A stretch of DNA of 64,000 bases from Gerris lacustris. Lineage: Eukaryota > Arthropoda > Insecta > Hemiptera > Gerridae. This document shows positions 11,461 through 22,709 of this stretch, piece by piece. Every line of letters begins with the position of its first letter. The first letter of the stretch is position 1. The stretch lies in NCBI GenBank assembly GCA_951217055.1, contig OX578281.1, positions 63,800,043-63,864,042 on the forward strand. Direction: 5' to 3'. The notes beneath the pieces are model-generated. The model saw only the letters and a program-made list of their open reading frames with translations, was not told the DNA's origin and did no database searches. The translations under genes and the position numbers were made by a program.

Positions 11461-11975
11461 ACAAGCATTGTGTACAATTTAACAGTTGTATAGTATACAG
11501 GGAAACCTCGATTATCCGTTAGGATGGGTCGAGGATAATTAATTATAACAAGGGAATAATGATGCATTATTCTCGAGGTACATACAATATTTTATCTCCA
11601 GAAAAAGCGCTGTATAATATTTATTTAACAAAGAAAACATTTGTTGTATTTCTTTATTAAACGAATTTAATACAGAAATAGAATAATATAAATTATTTAA
11701 ATTATTTACAACAATTAATAATCCCTTTTAATGTGTAAAACAAAAGTTTAACAAAAGCTAAATAAAAGTTAACAAAACATCGAGAATGACTCTAAGATGA
11801 GTTTAAAAGCAGTGTTGCCAACCCGATTTCATAGACATACATGGAAACAATTAAGGTGAAGAATACAGAAACCACAAAAAAGTTGAAAATAAGACCAGTT
11901 TTTAAAAATGGTATTTTTATAATTATTATTACTATGTATTTACAAAAATAATTAGAATCAAATTATAATTTGAAA
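11461..11975. other. Unassigned AT-rich sequence
   Basis: No gene recognised. Mostly A/T-rich stretches with no visible repeat partner in the window. Confidence 0.4.
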
Positions 11976-12046
11976 ATTGCGCCGTTTTTGGTAAGAGCCC
12001 TATACTGGAAATATAGAGGCCCGTGGTTCGAGTCCCGGTACTGGAG
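11976..12046 (+). tRNA. tRNA-like sequence, degenerate, repeat-borne
   Basis: Ends with a good B box (GTGGTTCGAGTCCCGG, about 12023-12038), preceded by an anticodon-arm-like TATACTGGAAATATA. The 5' half is poor: the A box reads TTTTTGGTAAGAGC and the acceptor stem does not pair well. It belongs to a roughly 336-bp tandem unit with the next entry. Probably a repeat-derived relic rather than a working tRNA. Confidence 0.45.
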
Positions 12047-12308
12047 TCTATTTTTCTCTGTCTATCTCCAATTGTTAACAATAAATATAATTTGATTTAA
12101 ATTAAAATTTAAACTTTCCGTAGTTTGAATACTACCAAAAACTTAAAAATGAATTTCTAATTGATTGTACAAGGTACAGGTACCAATTGGGTACTTTATA
12201 ATTATAAGCGATAATTCTCGGTCTAGTTCTATTGTCGACTCCTAGACTTGTGGAAAATTGAAAGCTTAATTTGGGACTAATTATCGTTAGTGACAGAGGA
12301 AATTATTC

Positions 12309-12382
12309 TTCAGTGTAGCTCAGTTGCTAAGAGCGCTGTACTAGAAATATAGAGGTCCGTGGTTCGAATCCCGGCGCTGGAG
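12309..12382 (+). tRNA. tRNA-like sequence in a tandem repeat unit
   Basis: The best tRNA-like copy in the window. TTCAGTG can pair with CGCTGGA as a 7-bp acceptor stem including wobbles. GCTC and GAGC form a D stem around AGTTGCTAA. CTGTA and TATAG close a 7-base loop, CTAGAAA, whose central AGA would read serine codons. The B box is GGTTCGAATCC with a bulged T stem. It lacks the long variable arm of a true serine tRNA, and related copies recur as tandem units here and at 51 kb. It is therefore best regarded as a tRNA-derived repeat that may keep internal Pol III promoter boxes. Confidence 0.5.
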
Positions 12383-13843
12383 TATATTTTTTTTTATCAC
12401 CCGTTGTTAATAATAATTATAATTTGATTTGAATTAAAATTTAAACTTTCCGTAGTATGAATACTACCAAACATTTAAAAATGAAAAATAATTAGATTGG
12501 CGAACGTGGATTATAATCCCGTTTTTACATTATATTCCCGTTTTCACATAATTTCCCCGTTTTTAAGAACGGGCATGAAAAGACCAACTGTCCATCTTTA
12601 GTCGCTGAGCGACTATCGCTGGAGTCGCTCCTAGAAAAATGTAGCTTTAAAGATTAATTGAAGCGGAAGGTTGAAATTCAAATGGGACTGGCTTTGTCAA
12701 AAAATCCAATTTCGTTCAAATTGGACTATTAGGATTTAAAAAAAATAAAAAAAATAAATAAGTGTAAGCAACATTTAGACCCACAGACCTAAGTGGGATC
12801 AAAAAAGTTCTCTGAATATGTCTGAAACGCAGTTTGCTTGAGAAAATGTTTAATTTTGAGAAAAAAAAAACTTCAGAATAATCACAAATTGTTACATAAC
12901 CAGGGAGGCAGCCTTTATTATTTCCTGTTAATGACTTTCCCTAATTTTTATTTTTTTTAACTAATAACCACTATTTTTACAGAGCTCAATATTATTATTT
13001 TTAATTAAATTATCAAAATTAAAGATTAAGCTTTAAATTAACCTGTTACGGATAAATAAATAATATTTTTAATTAATCACAGGTTATTTTCATTTACATA
13101 ACTTCTAATTAAGGAAAGGGTATAAATTCGTAATATTTTCATATTTTCATTAATAAAAAGCTCTAATTAAAATCCACTTTAACCGTGAACTAAAAGATAA
13201 GAAACAAGAAACAATATAAAACAGGATTCAAGATTAGAATTCATGTCGAAGGGAAATATAAACATAAAAGTAATTTTACTGATTTGATTTCATGGTATGT
13301 GTTCAGGCGTCAGTTATTTTGAAAGTTATCTATATTTTTGTACGTGAGTGTTGTGATGATAATATAGCTGAGGTTATCATGGTAATTATAAATTATAATT
13401 ATTATTTTTTCGTGTTATTGAGGGAGGTTAATCCAAGCTTACTTCGGAGAAAACTATACAAAGCCTCCATTTGGTTTTATAATTCGGCTAAATAAACCCA
13501 CACTTCCTTTCCTAAAGATATCAAAGTGAAAATAACCATTTTTAACTAAATTACTTAATACAATTACAACTAATAATAAGTGATGGTTGTTATTATTATA
13601 ATTCTGGTTTTAAAGTGAAAAAATTGTTTGTTTGAATCATAGTGATTCTCGTCATTCACCCTAATAAATAGAATATCCTAATTTATTGATGTTTGTCGTA
13701 CTACATGTAAATTATTAGACCAAACAAAAATTGCCGTCTTAATGTAATAATTAAATTTGGTACTTATTGAATCCAGGATCTGTTAATTGCACTATTAGTT
13801 TTAAATTAATTAATAATTGAAAGTACAATCTATATTTTTTTTT
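12383..13843. other. Unassigned AT-rich sequence
   Basis: The first 100 bases continue the tRNA-like unit (TTTCCGTAGTATGAATACTACC block at 12446-12467). Beyond that the sequence is AT-rich with no recognised gene. The 67-codon frame at 13292-13495 has no familiar motif. Confidence 0.4.
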
Positions 13844-14428
13844 AGGGTCCTTAGGCAAAACCAAGGACCCTTATATTTTCCTGCGTGTGTCTGTCGGTCC
13901 GTCTGGTCGCCTGCTTCGTCCGATTACTTTGAAATTTGGCATGTATGTGTCTTGTACCTACCCACAAATTTTAAAAATATAGCGACTTAAAAAAGTCATT
14001 TTTAAAAAAAAATTAGGGTAAAAACCTTAAGGGTTTTTTTTTTTTTTTTTTCGACACTATGAAAGGGTATCATATGAAAGGGTGCGTCGAGCTGATTACA
14101 AAAATATATAATTCTTTGGTTATAACTTTGATAGTGCCAGCGTAGGCGAGTTTAAAGTTGGTGTGAAAAGTGACCCCCCTTTCTATCTCACTTATTATGG
14201 TCTTTTCGATGTATTTATATGGTTGTAGTCCGGTTCAGTGGCAAAAAAAAAAATACTTTATCAGAGTGTGTTTTGAGAATATCAGACCCTTAGGATAGTT
14301 CAAAGTAAGCTTTTTAGCATTTAAAAAAAAAAACACTGTTTATACACTTTACAGTTAAACACTATAACAGTGTGACCTACGGACCCTCGCTGTGTGCTGA
14401 CTAGCACACACTTGACCTGTTTATTTTA
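13844..14428. mobile_element. AGGGTY hairpin-ended element, full copy
   Basis: Begins with the hairpin AGGGTCCTT ... AAGGACCCT, then TTATATTTTCCTGCG and a GTCTGTCGGTCCGTC block. It ends GACCTACGGACCCTCG, followed by a perfect stem-loop (TGTGTGCT-GACT-AGCACACA), then CTTGACCTGTTTATTTT. The complement of ACGGACCCT matches the 5' end, giving inverted termini. A 5'-truncated copy is at 43547-44075. No open frame. It shares its layout with 10569-11460. Confidence 0.75.
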
Positions 14429-16248
14429 ATTGTACCTTCCACTCATTCCACTATCATTCGAAGTTAATCAGTAATCAGTGCAACTAATATTTCATTGAGC
14501 AATGCTTAAACTCTTACACAAATCCAGATTAGTTTATGTAGTGTGTGTCTATTGTATTGCCAAGTTTGGTAGGGATTAGTCTTTAGGGATTAGATTATAT
14601 CAACCCATGATACTAACAATATGGTTGGTGCGTCAGGTTTGCTCACAAATATATATTTTTGTAATTTACATATTAGCGAATTTTTTAAGAAAATTTAGCT
14701 ATTGCAATGGCTTCAAAATTATTGTAATGCGAATTTTTGAAAATTTTCTCCTAGGAAATCCGTTTTAGACCATTCTTAATCGATTCATGAAATTTAACAC
14801 TTTTTTTATGTATGCATATAATATGTATGTAACACTCCAGACGATATCTCACGCTAGGATGCACTTATAAAAATAAAGGATGAGTTCTTCGGCCAGAATT
14901 TGTGGAGTTCATTTAGGGGTCAAATTTTGACAATATAGGGTCAAAAAAAAAAACGTGTTTTTCCCATTTTACCCTCCTCTTATATAAAAATATGACAAAA
15001 GTGTACATAACGACAATTACTGTACTCTTAAAGAGCTTTCCAACGACATGTTTCTTGAAGGGTAAATACTATTTTGACTTTTGTACCCCGTACCCCCGTG
15101 CACCAAATTTCTTTTTTCACCCATCCAAACTTTAATCCAAAATTTTCCTATATTATCATAAGCCAATAATACGCAGATCTGTTTGAAAATTCGCTCATTA
15201 AGTCATGGTGCATGACTGTACTTTTTAGTTACATATTTTAGTCCAGTGTTAAAAAAGCTATGTGCTACACTATTGTCTGACTTTTGGAACTATTCAGGTT
15301 CTAGGTATCAATTAGTTCTAGTTATTCATTGATACGTGGAATCTAGAAGGCTTCATTGGTTTCAAATTTATATTTTCTATTATTAAATATTTCTTACGAC
15401 TCATTGAATATTAAATCTAACTGTTCTCTCTCACTCTTGGAATCGTCTCCTGAATACAGTATACAATTATTGTCAAAATATAAATTTATTTATTATGTTT
15501 TAAACAAACTACTTTGCAATTTTTTAAAAAAATTGTCAAGGATCTATCCCAATGATATTACATCTTTAAAGTTGAAATTACCATCCTCTTGTTTACAATT
15601 ATGCTTATATTTTATTTATAAAACCCGTAACTTTAAAATTGAATCTTCATTTTTAATTTTTATATCACTATACCTATAAGAAAGAAATCTTCTTTAATTA
15701 ATTACGTAATTGAATGGTTGTTATTAAGAAATAACTATCAATAAAAATGTATATTTTTAAGCTGCAAATTAAACCTTTTTCAGACCGTTTCTATTTAAAC
15801 CTAAGTGGGGGGGGGGGGGGGGGGGGGGGCAGGAGGTCAACGTTTCTCCGGTTCCCAAATTGAGGGCAATTTTAATATTAATCATATTTTAGAGGGGCGG
15901 GGCTGGAGTCTTGGGAAAGAATAATTAAAAAGATTTCTACTGAATAATTTACTTTTAAACGAAACTTGGAATTATTTCGTTTAAATCCAATCCTAAAGCT
16001 TTTCCTTAACGGCAGTTAAAGTCACGCCATGATGCTGCTGAGCCTACATAAATTAATTTTCAAATATAATCTGTTTTTTTATTTATTTATTTAGCGTAAT
16101 TATTTATAACCGTCCGGTAGAAATCGAAATTTTCAATGCGAAAATAAACAAACCATCGCACCAGTTATTGTACAATGCCTACATAATATTACGTTTAACT
16201 CATTAGCATCCTCCATTATCTGCCAAGTAACAGAAAAATTCTGCTTTT
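14429..16248. other. Unassigned AT-rich sequence with a 23-base G tract
   Basis: No gene recognised. A long G homopolymer lies at 15807-15829. The 107-codon frame at 15356-15679 starts at TTG, is rich in Leu, Ser, Ile and Lys as AT-rich DNA gives by chance, and has no motif I know. Confidence 0.4.
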
Positions 16249-16252
16249 TTAA

Positions 16253-17237
16253 CCCTAGAAAGCTAACCTGGAGTCAAAGTGACTCCCATTTTTTTTTTCA
16301 ACTATGAATGCACGGTCTCTGTAAAACACAGAACTCCCACATCTTAGCTATGCTATCTCCCACCCTTGAATGACCCTTCTACACTTCTATCAGTTTCACA
16401 TTCAGATTCTAAAGAGGACATATCGTTTGTTTTTCTGCAGTCACGGAGTCATTTTGACTCCTGTTTAGTCTTACACGTAAATTTTTTGTAGGTCATTTTG
16501 ACGCAGAATAGTATTTTTTAGAATAGTATGTCGTGTTATTGTATATTTTGGCATTTTAAATCTTATAAATTAAATATTATTTAACTTTTAATTCAATAAT
16601 TATTTCAAATTAAAGGTAATATAATTGTAATTAATTCATTTATAAGTATAAATTGTTATATTTTTTTTTGTCGTTATATGTCTAAATTATATGAAGTTAA
16701 TAGAATATGAATATAGTCAAATAATGGAGAAAACATACAATGATCTAAACGACATTTATCACTTGATGAAGGAAATGACCGATTCAGATACCGATTATGA
16801 AAAAGAGCGTATTCGACAATAATGGTGACGGTTGTGATTTGGACCCTGATTTGAAAATAGAAAATGCCTTTTTTGATCCCATCAGCGATGATGAGGAAAA
16901 TTATAAATTAATTGAAACAATTTACGAAATAGAAAAACCAAAGGAAAGGAAAGAAAAAAGTTACATAAAAAAAAGTAAATAAAACCACTCCGGTAGATAA
17001 CAATACCAGATATGTAATAGTAGTCCAGATTGAAAAACCGGAATTAAAAGGAAAAATTGTTTTTTTATGGGAAACAAAGCACCCAAGTGTCCCTTCAACT
17101 AGCACTAAAACGTGTTAAAAAAATATTGTACATATTAGGCCTTTATATTTTAATAAAACTGGGTATAATAGATTTGGGAGTCAATATGACTCAAGGTTAG
17201 TCTTAAGAGGTTAAAAAATATGGTTAGCGTTCTAGGG
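16253..17237 (+). mobile_element. Internally deleted piggyBac-type element
   Basis: A 985-bp element flanked by TTAA on both sides (16249-16252 and 17238-17241). Its termini are inverted: CCCTAGAAAGCTAACC on the left, and GGTTAGCGTTCTAGGG on the right, the complement differing at one base. TTAA targets and CCCTAGAA ends are hallmarks of piggyBac elements. Palindromes of the type GAGTCA-N3/4-TGACTC sit near both ends (16272-16288, 16447-16463, 17178-17194). The middle holds only an N-terminal transposase remnant. The element cannot mobilise itself but keeps ends a related transposase might recognise. Confidence 0.88.
16691..17117 (+). pseudogene. piggyBac transposase N-terminal remnant, frameshifted
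   Basis: Open frames on the element's sense strand can be read in three pieces. An ATG at 16691 starts an acidic stretch with MTDSDTDYEKE and stops at 16822. A +1 frame (from about 16797) continues through an acidic region with ENAFFDPISDDEE to a stop at 16983. A third frame (about 16989-17117) holds VDNNTRYVIVV and a tail resembling the W...P....R..NIV region that precedes the catalytic core in piggyBac transposases. The catalytic aspartates and cysteine-rich C-terminus are absent, deleted between here and the right terminus. Family assignment rests mostly on the termini; the protein similarity is my inference. Non-functional. Confidence 0.6.
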
Positions 17238-17240
17238 TTA

Positions 17241-17828
17241 ATAGTCAGGGTGCCCATAGGCAAAAAAGTATCTTATACATACTCTTTCCAAACCTTTTTG
17301 TACGGCTTGTTTAGGCCAAATCTGACACAGTTTTCCTCTGTGACTTTTTTTTAGTTTTGGGGCGTTTTTTTTTTTTTTTTTTGAACCCTAAAACTTTGAC
17401 GCGTCAGACTAGAAAATCGGAAAAAGTTCTGCGTCAGACAATATTAAAATGTTGATTTATAGGGTTCAAATAATGTATCTTGAGAAAATCAGCCAGTTAT
17501 TAATTAATGATATTAATTAATTGTAATTAATAATAATGGATATTAATTAATAATACTAATATTAATTGATGATTAATAACCAGCTGATTTTCTCAAGATA
17601 CATTATTTGAACCCTATAAATCAACATTTTAATATTGTCTGACGCAGAACTTTTTCCGATTTTCAAGTCTGACGCGTCAAAATTTAAGGTTCAAATAGAA
17701 AAAAACGCCCCAAAACTAAAAAAAGTCACAGAGGAAAACGGTGTCAGACTTTGCTTAAACAAGCCATACAAAAAGGTTTGGAAAGAGTATGTATAAGTTA
17801 CTTTTTTGCCTATGGGCACCCTGACTAT
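17241..17828. mobile_element. 588-bp foldback MITE abutting the piggyBac element
   Basis: Two arms of roughly 270 bases are inverted copies: ATAGTCAGGGTGCCCATAGG at the left end and its complement at the right end. The centre (about 17490-17580) is an A/T palindrome of ATTAATTA units. Arms share blocks such as CTTTCCAAACCTTTTTGTA and GTCTGACGCAGAACTTTTTC. The left end starts at the TTAA duplication of the piggyBac element, so two insertions abut. No clear target duplication was found. Confidence 0.8.
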
Positions 17829-18012
17829 AATAAGTTAATAAACATATTATTTTAGACCAACCTGAGAGGGGTCCAGCTTGCATTAATTAGGGTAAACATT
17901 TTTTTTTAGTATTGTTTTGTATAGTAAGAGGAGCATGAAACCAAGTTTGCGACCTCGGAAGCTCTGGGGACAACTTTTGGTAGGCGAAAAACCTCGCAAT
18001 TTTAGCACTTTT

Positions 18013-18259
18013 TTTTAATATAAGACATAAACGACGCCGAAATTAGGAAATTGTATTCTCTCCGAAACAAAAGTAGACAAAATTCTCTAAAAAATGCACT
18101 AGTCAAACTTAATTGTATGTTATCCTAAACCATTTTTACAGAGCTTTGAAGTTTGACAAAACCATGTAAAAAAAAAAAAAAAAAAAAAATCACGAGTTTA
18201 CTCATTATTTTTTGACATTTATATAGTCGTTTATGGTGCCATTATATATTTTTATGATG

Positions 18260-18347
<88 letters not shown>

Positions 18348-18515
18348 ATGTAGGTATATATATACATAGATATACATATTATCATCAATATAACATCATA
18401 AAAATATATAATAGGCACCATAAACGAATTAAAATTAAGTTTGACTAGTGCATTTTTTAGAGAATTTTGTCTACTGTTTCGGCGTCGTTTATGAGTTATA
18501 TTGAAAAAACTGAAA
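18013..18515. repeat. Inner foldback centred on a (TA)n(TG)n microsatellite
   Basis: Arms about 18018-18115 and 18430-18510 are inverted copies (CATAAACGACGCCG; AAAAATGCACTAGTCAAACT). An inner pair carries TATGGTGCCATTATATATTT. The centre holds (TA)n at 18261-18322 and (TG)n at 18323-18348. Confidence 0.75.
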
Positions 18516-18534
18516 ATTTCAAGATAAAAAGAAC

Positions 18535-19146
18535 TTTTTATATACTACGTTTTTAAATTTTCTGTTATATCGTATGTAATGTTGATAATATAATTGTTAT
18601 TGTTATATAATATATAATGTTAGTAAAAAAAATAGTTCCGAATTTATTTACTTCACATAAATGACAACCATCCAGAGAGCTGATCTTAAACCTATAAAAG
18701 GACAAATCTTTGTACAACGGATCCCCCAACACCAAATCTAAAGCATGCCATCGATATATTTGAAATAATATTAATAATATAATCGATAAATAATATAATC
18801 GATATTTCCTGTTTTGCTGTCATTCAATGTTTATCTATCACAAATTTGAGACCCGTCAAAATGAAGATAGCGTAAATATTGGATATGGCAAAACAAATGA
18901 AATAACTGGCGGATATTTTCCGAACTAACTTTCCGCACTGCAAAATTTGCTGAAAACTAATTAAATTCTGCTGAAAGATGGCTAAAAGTATTAAAATAAT
19001 GCATTGTCATCGTGTTCTGAGCTATGCTAAAAGTTTCAAATGTCTAGCTATTCGGGAAGTTAGTTAGAAATCGATTGCCAGATTTGTACCGGACAAACAA
19101 ACAAACAAACAAACAAGAATGCAAGCTAATAAAAACGTAGTAAAAA
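18535..19146 (+). mobile_element. TACTACG-family element, complete copy
   Basis: About 612 bp, from TACTACGTTTTTAAATT at the left to TAAAAACGTAGTA at the right. It is colinear with 29708-30771 once that copy's 450-bp insertion is removed. Non-coding. Contains a CAAA-repeat near 19096-19118. Confidence 0.75.
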
Positions 19147-19526
19147 AGTGCCAAAATTGCGAGGTTTTTCGCCTACCAAAAATTGTCCCCAGGGCTTTCG
19201 AGGTCGCAAACTTGGTTTTATGCTCCTCTTACTATACAAAACAATCCTAAAAAAAAAAATCGTTTACCCTAATTAATGCAAGCTCGAGTGTATCTATATA
19301 TTGGCCTATTTTGTTTTTTCCCCAAATTTAGAGTTATAATATTACTCGATTTCGCCCCGTTCGCACACACTATTGTCATTTTTTTTAAATACTTTGTTGG
19401 ACCTTAAACGTGTAAACCAATAAAAATCGGAATCATCCTGCCATCTCAATATTTTCTCTTAAAAATTTATGAATTAATATTCTGAATTAGTTGTAAATTA
19501 TTGAATTAGTTGTAAAATAATTTTTG

Positions 19527-20655
19527 CTTCCAAGCTTACCGAAGATAACGCATGCTATAAGGTCTCCGATTTTAATTCTAAGACAGAAATCTGTTTTAGA
19601 CATCAGGGAAAATTTTCGGTTCTATCTGTCGGTCTGTATGTCTGTCGTTAAATTTTTGCGCACCAACATATCTTAAAAAACTACTCATCTGATTTTATTA
19701 AAATTTGGTTGGTAGGTCACAATTAGCCCATTGTTGGCCCCAAAATAAGTTTACCTATATCAGATCCGATTTAGGTTCGCCTATATCATCATACCTCGGA
19801 ATTCTTGTATCATCAGATAACTCTATGAGTGAATGCATAAAAGAAAGAGTCCAGACAGGAACAAGAGCTTTTTATGCTAATATTAAAATGATTAAGAGCC
19901 GACTTATTGGAAGAAGCACAAAAATTAAAGTTTATAGGGCCCTGATAAGACGTGTTGTCACATATAAATGTGAAACATGGACAATGTCTGCAACCATTGA
20001 GAAGGAACTAAGAAGTGTTGAGAGACGTATCCTCAGAAGGATATATGGACCTGTGAGAGAGGTCGACGGTACCTGGAGGATAAGAAGAAACAACGAGCTG
20101 GAACATCTCATCAACGGGCATGACATAGTGCGTTTCATTAAGTCGCAGCGACTAAGGTGGCTTGGACATCTAGTCAGAATGCCAGAGAGTAGAGTAGCCA
20201 AATAGATGTGGAAAGGGAGACTCTACAACCATTGTAAAAATGAAGACCGAAATTAAGATGGATGGACGGAATAGAAACTGATCTCAACAAGATGGAAATT
20301 CGTGGATGGAGAGCGAGAGCCTTTGATAGGTATGAATGGAGGAAGGTTGTTTTAGAGGCCAAAGCCGATATCAGGCTGTAGCGCCGGATAAGAAGAAGAA
20401 GAATATCATCAAAAGCCCTTATCTGATTTTTATGGAATTTGGATGGTTTGTCGAAAGTAGCCTGCAGATGGCCCTAGTTAATTTCAAATGTCAGTGCTCC
20501 TTAAATTTTGCTGAATTGATACAATTAATTTAAAAAATCTGAACAATTTTGAGTTTTAAAAAATGTTGACAATTATATGTTTTAACAGTATATAGAATCA
20601 TTAAAATATATAAAATAGAACGCGAGAAAGCTATGTGCCACTCTAATTAGTAGAG
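19527..20655 (+). repeat. GCTTCC-family copy split by a reverse transcriptase fragment
   Basis: The left part (19527 to about 19760, GCTTCCAAGCTTACCGAAG to GCCCATTGTTGGC) and the right part (about 20410-20655, CTTATCTGATTTTTATG to AGCTATGTGCCACTCTAATT) belong to one family member. The left part matches 21637-21865 and the right part matches 21950-22212. The retrotransposon fragment lies between them. Confidence 0.7.
19775..20381 (+). pseudogene. Degraded non-LTR reverse transcriptase, C-terminal part
   Basis: The open stretch to 20205 reads through SSYLGILVSSDNSM, the YLG block that follows the RT catalytic region. Then come RRVVTYKCETW and a C-terminal stretch with RILRRIYGP, HDIVRFIKSQRLRWLGH and MPE, as in many insect non-LTR proteins. 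After a stop (TAG at 20203-20205) and a frameshift, homology continues as GIETDLNKMEIRGWRARAF and WRKVVLEAKADIRL, ending at TAG 20379-20381. A short (AAG)n tail follows. The endonuclease and RT catalytic motifs are missing, so this is a 5'-truncated dead copy. The clade is uncertain (RTE- or CR1-like). Confidence 0.8.
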
Positions 20656-21317
20656 TAATTTTGTATATAAATGGCCGCCATCTTTACTCAATATGGTGGA
20701 TTGTAAAGAATATGTATTAGTGAGCACATATGGGCTAAGAGAGCACTGTCTAACATATTTTATGTTAGGTCAAGTGGTTCAAGAGATAACGTGATAAGTC
20801 AGTCAGTCAGGTCCGGTATTTGGATTATTTATATATTGGCAACGTTAAAGTATAAGACTCATCTGAAATGTAATTTTGCCGCTGTTAAATACCACGTACA
20901 ACTTCTACTTTACTGTCAAAAGCCTTAAAGCTAAGACGTGTTCTTTGGATACTCGTGTACGTGTACGTGTACGTGTACATCAATAGATCCTTTTGATTTC
21001 AGCCGATAATTGGCTAAAGTTCTATCTATTGTAACTATTATACTGGCTCTTCCTCTGATATCTTCTAGTATTCGGGAGAAATAGCCAGTGAACTGGAGAT
21101 AAGAATTCCTGACTTGTTCTCTACCCTTCCCTATCTTGTTGGTAAATTAAATTTACGTGTTTCAGAGATCCCTTTTAGGGACAGAGATCAATAACGAAGT
21201 GAAGCAAAGGGTCTCGAGTACTTCAAAAGTGCGCCCTCAAACAACTGTATACAATTAAATATAACAATGTAATAAATAATTACTTGTTTTTTGTTGAACA
21301 TGGTCTATTCATGTTTT
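20656..21317. other. Unassigned sequence
   Basis: No gene recognised. Contains a short GTGTAC repeat at about 20956-20979. Confidence 0.4.
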
Positions 21318-22212
21318 AATTGAAGCGAGCGTGAGCGAGCTTTTAACATTCAACAAAATATGCATCCTGTTTGTTTGTTTGTCTGTCTGTTTGTTTGTCT
21401 GTCTGTCGGTAACGTTTACGTGATAAACGATAACTTAAATAATAGTATAGACAGATTTAGTTGAAATTTAATTCAAATGTTCATTTTACTCATTTTCAGG
21501 CTTGGTTCGTTGGACAGCGTTTTCCATCCAAGCGTTGGCGAGCAGCGCTCGCGTAACTGTGAACTTCAAATCAAAATTTGAATTTTTGGACGGGAAGAAA
21601 ATCTAGCTTCAATTATTCTACGAAATCAAACATTTTTGCTTCCGAGCTTACCGAAGTTTGATCGTTCTGAAGAATGAACATTTTTTGTGACTCCAATTTT
21701 AAAATTTCCAGGACAAAAATCCGTTTCAGACATCAGGGATCATTTTTGATTCCGTGCGTCTGTCTGTCGCTCAATTTTTGCGAACCAGCATATCTTAAAA
21801 ATTACACGTCCGAGTGTAATTAAATTTGGATGGTAGGACATAGTTAGCCCATTGTTGGTCACATATTGTAATTTAAAACCTTCTGCACCTATTCGTTTCT
21901 TTTCCACATGTGCACAAGCATACATTTATTTACACCTATAGTTTCATAAATACTTATCTGATTTGTATGAAACTTTTACAGTTTATCGAAAGTAACCCGC
22001 AGATAGCCCCTGATTAATTTGAACTGTCTGCGCTCTTTAACTTAAACTTTTGCTAAATTGATACTTTAAATCATGTAAAAAATCAAAACAATGCTCACAG
22101 ATTAAACAATCGGGGGAGCAATTAAACAAATGAGATAATAATGGCTTGTAAAAGCATAAAAACAATAAAGTGCGTGATAGGATGCGAGGAAGCTATGTAC
22201 CATACCAATTGG
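21318..22212 (+). repeat. TTGAAGCGAGC-family fragment followed by a GCTTCC-family copy
   Basis: 21318 to about 21610 starts ATTGAAGCGAGCGTGAGCGA and continues like the arms of 39702-42391 (CAACAAAATATGCATCCTG, then CTGTCTG and the GTTCGTTGGACAGCG block). From 21637 a GCTTCC-family copy runs GCTTCCGAGCTTACCGAAG to GAGGAAGCTATGTACCATA near 22205. Both non-coding. Confidence 0.7.
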
Positions 22213-22709
22213 CTGTCTATTTTATTAAAAATCAATGACTGCTGTGGAATTTCTATTTTTGAAGCGTGTTTTTTTATCTCCAGTAGGGAGAAAAAGTTAT
22301 GATTTTGAATTAGTTTAGAGGGTCTAAAGTAAGTCTTTTCATCCCTGAGCTCAAAAAGTAGGGAGAAAAAGTGAAAGTAGGTCGAAAAAGAAAAGTAGGG
22401 CAAAAAAGTAAAGATGGCAACTTAATTATTTTATAAATAGTAGAAAATTAATGGCTAATGTAATGAAGTTGTTGAAATCAGGTTGGTGACACTGCTTTTT
22501 CGACCATGTTTAACTTTGTATATAACCTGCATCTAAATAACCTTCTATTTCTATTTGAGTTTAATTCCAATTCTTATTTGTTTTTAATATCGAATCTCTT
22601 ATATCTGCTTTTAAAAGTGCTAATAATTATTGTTATTTATTAAAATAATAAATAAAAACAGTGCAATGGACGAAAATGTGTATTTTCTTCCTAATGGAGA
22701 TAAAATATT

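Larger units (their letters stand above)
17875..19284. mobile_element. TIR element with 138-bp arms, containing nested insertions
   Basis: Left arm 17875-18012 and right arm 19147-19284 are inverted copies starting AGCTTGCATTAATTAGGGTA and sharing a TTTGCGACCTCG block. Between them lie a smaller foldback (18013-18515) and a complete TACTACG-family element (18535-19146). Their junctions coincide with the inner ends of the arms. This suggests successive insertion into one element. No coding region. Confidence 0.75.

Noticed and set aside
12309..12382. Functional serine tRNA gene
   Set aside because: No long variable arm, bulged T stem, and tandem repeat copies; kept only as tRNA-like.
15356..15679. 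107-codon frame as a gene
   Set aside because: Starts at TTG, composition typical of AT-rich chance frames, no motif or partner.
21060..21210. Short frame with PDLFSTLPYLVGKLNLRVSE as a gene fragment
   Set aside because: Looks protein-like but matches no family I can name; too short to call.
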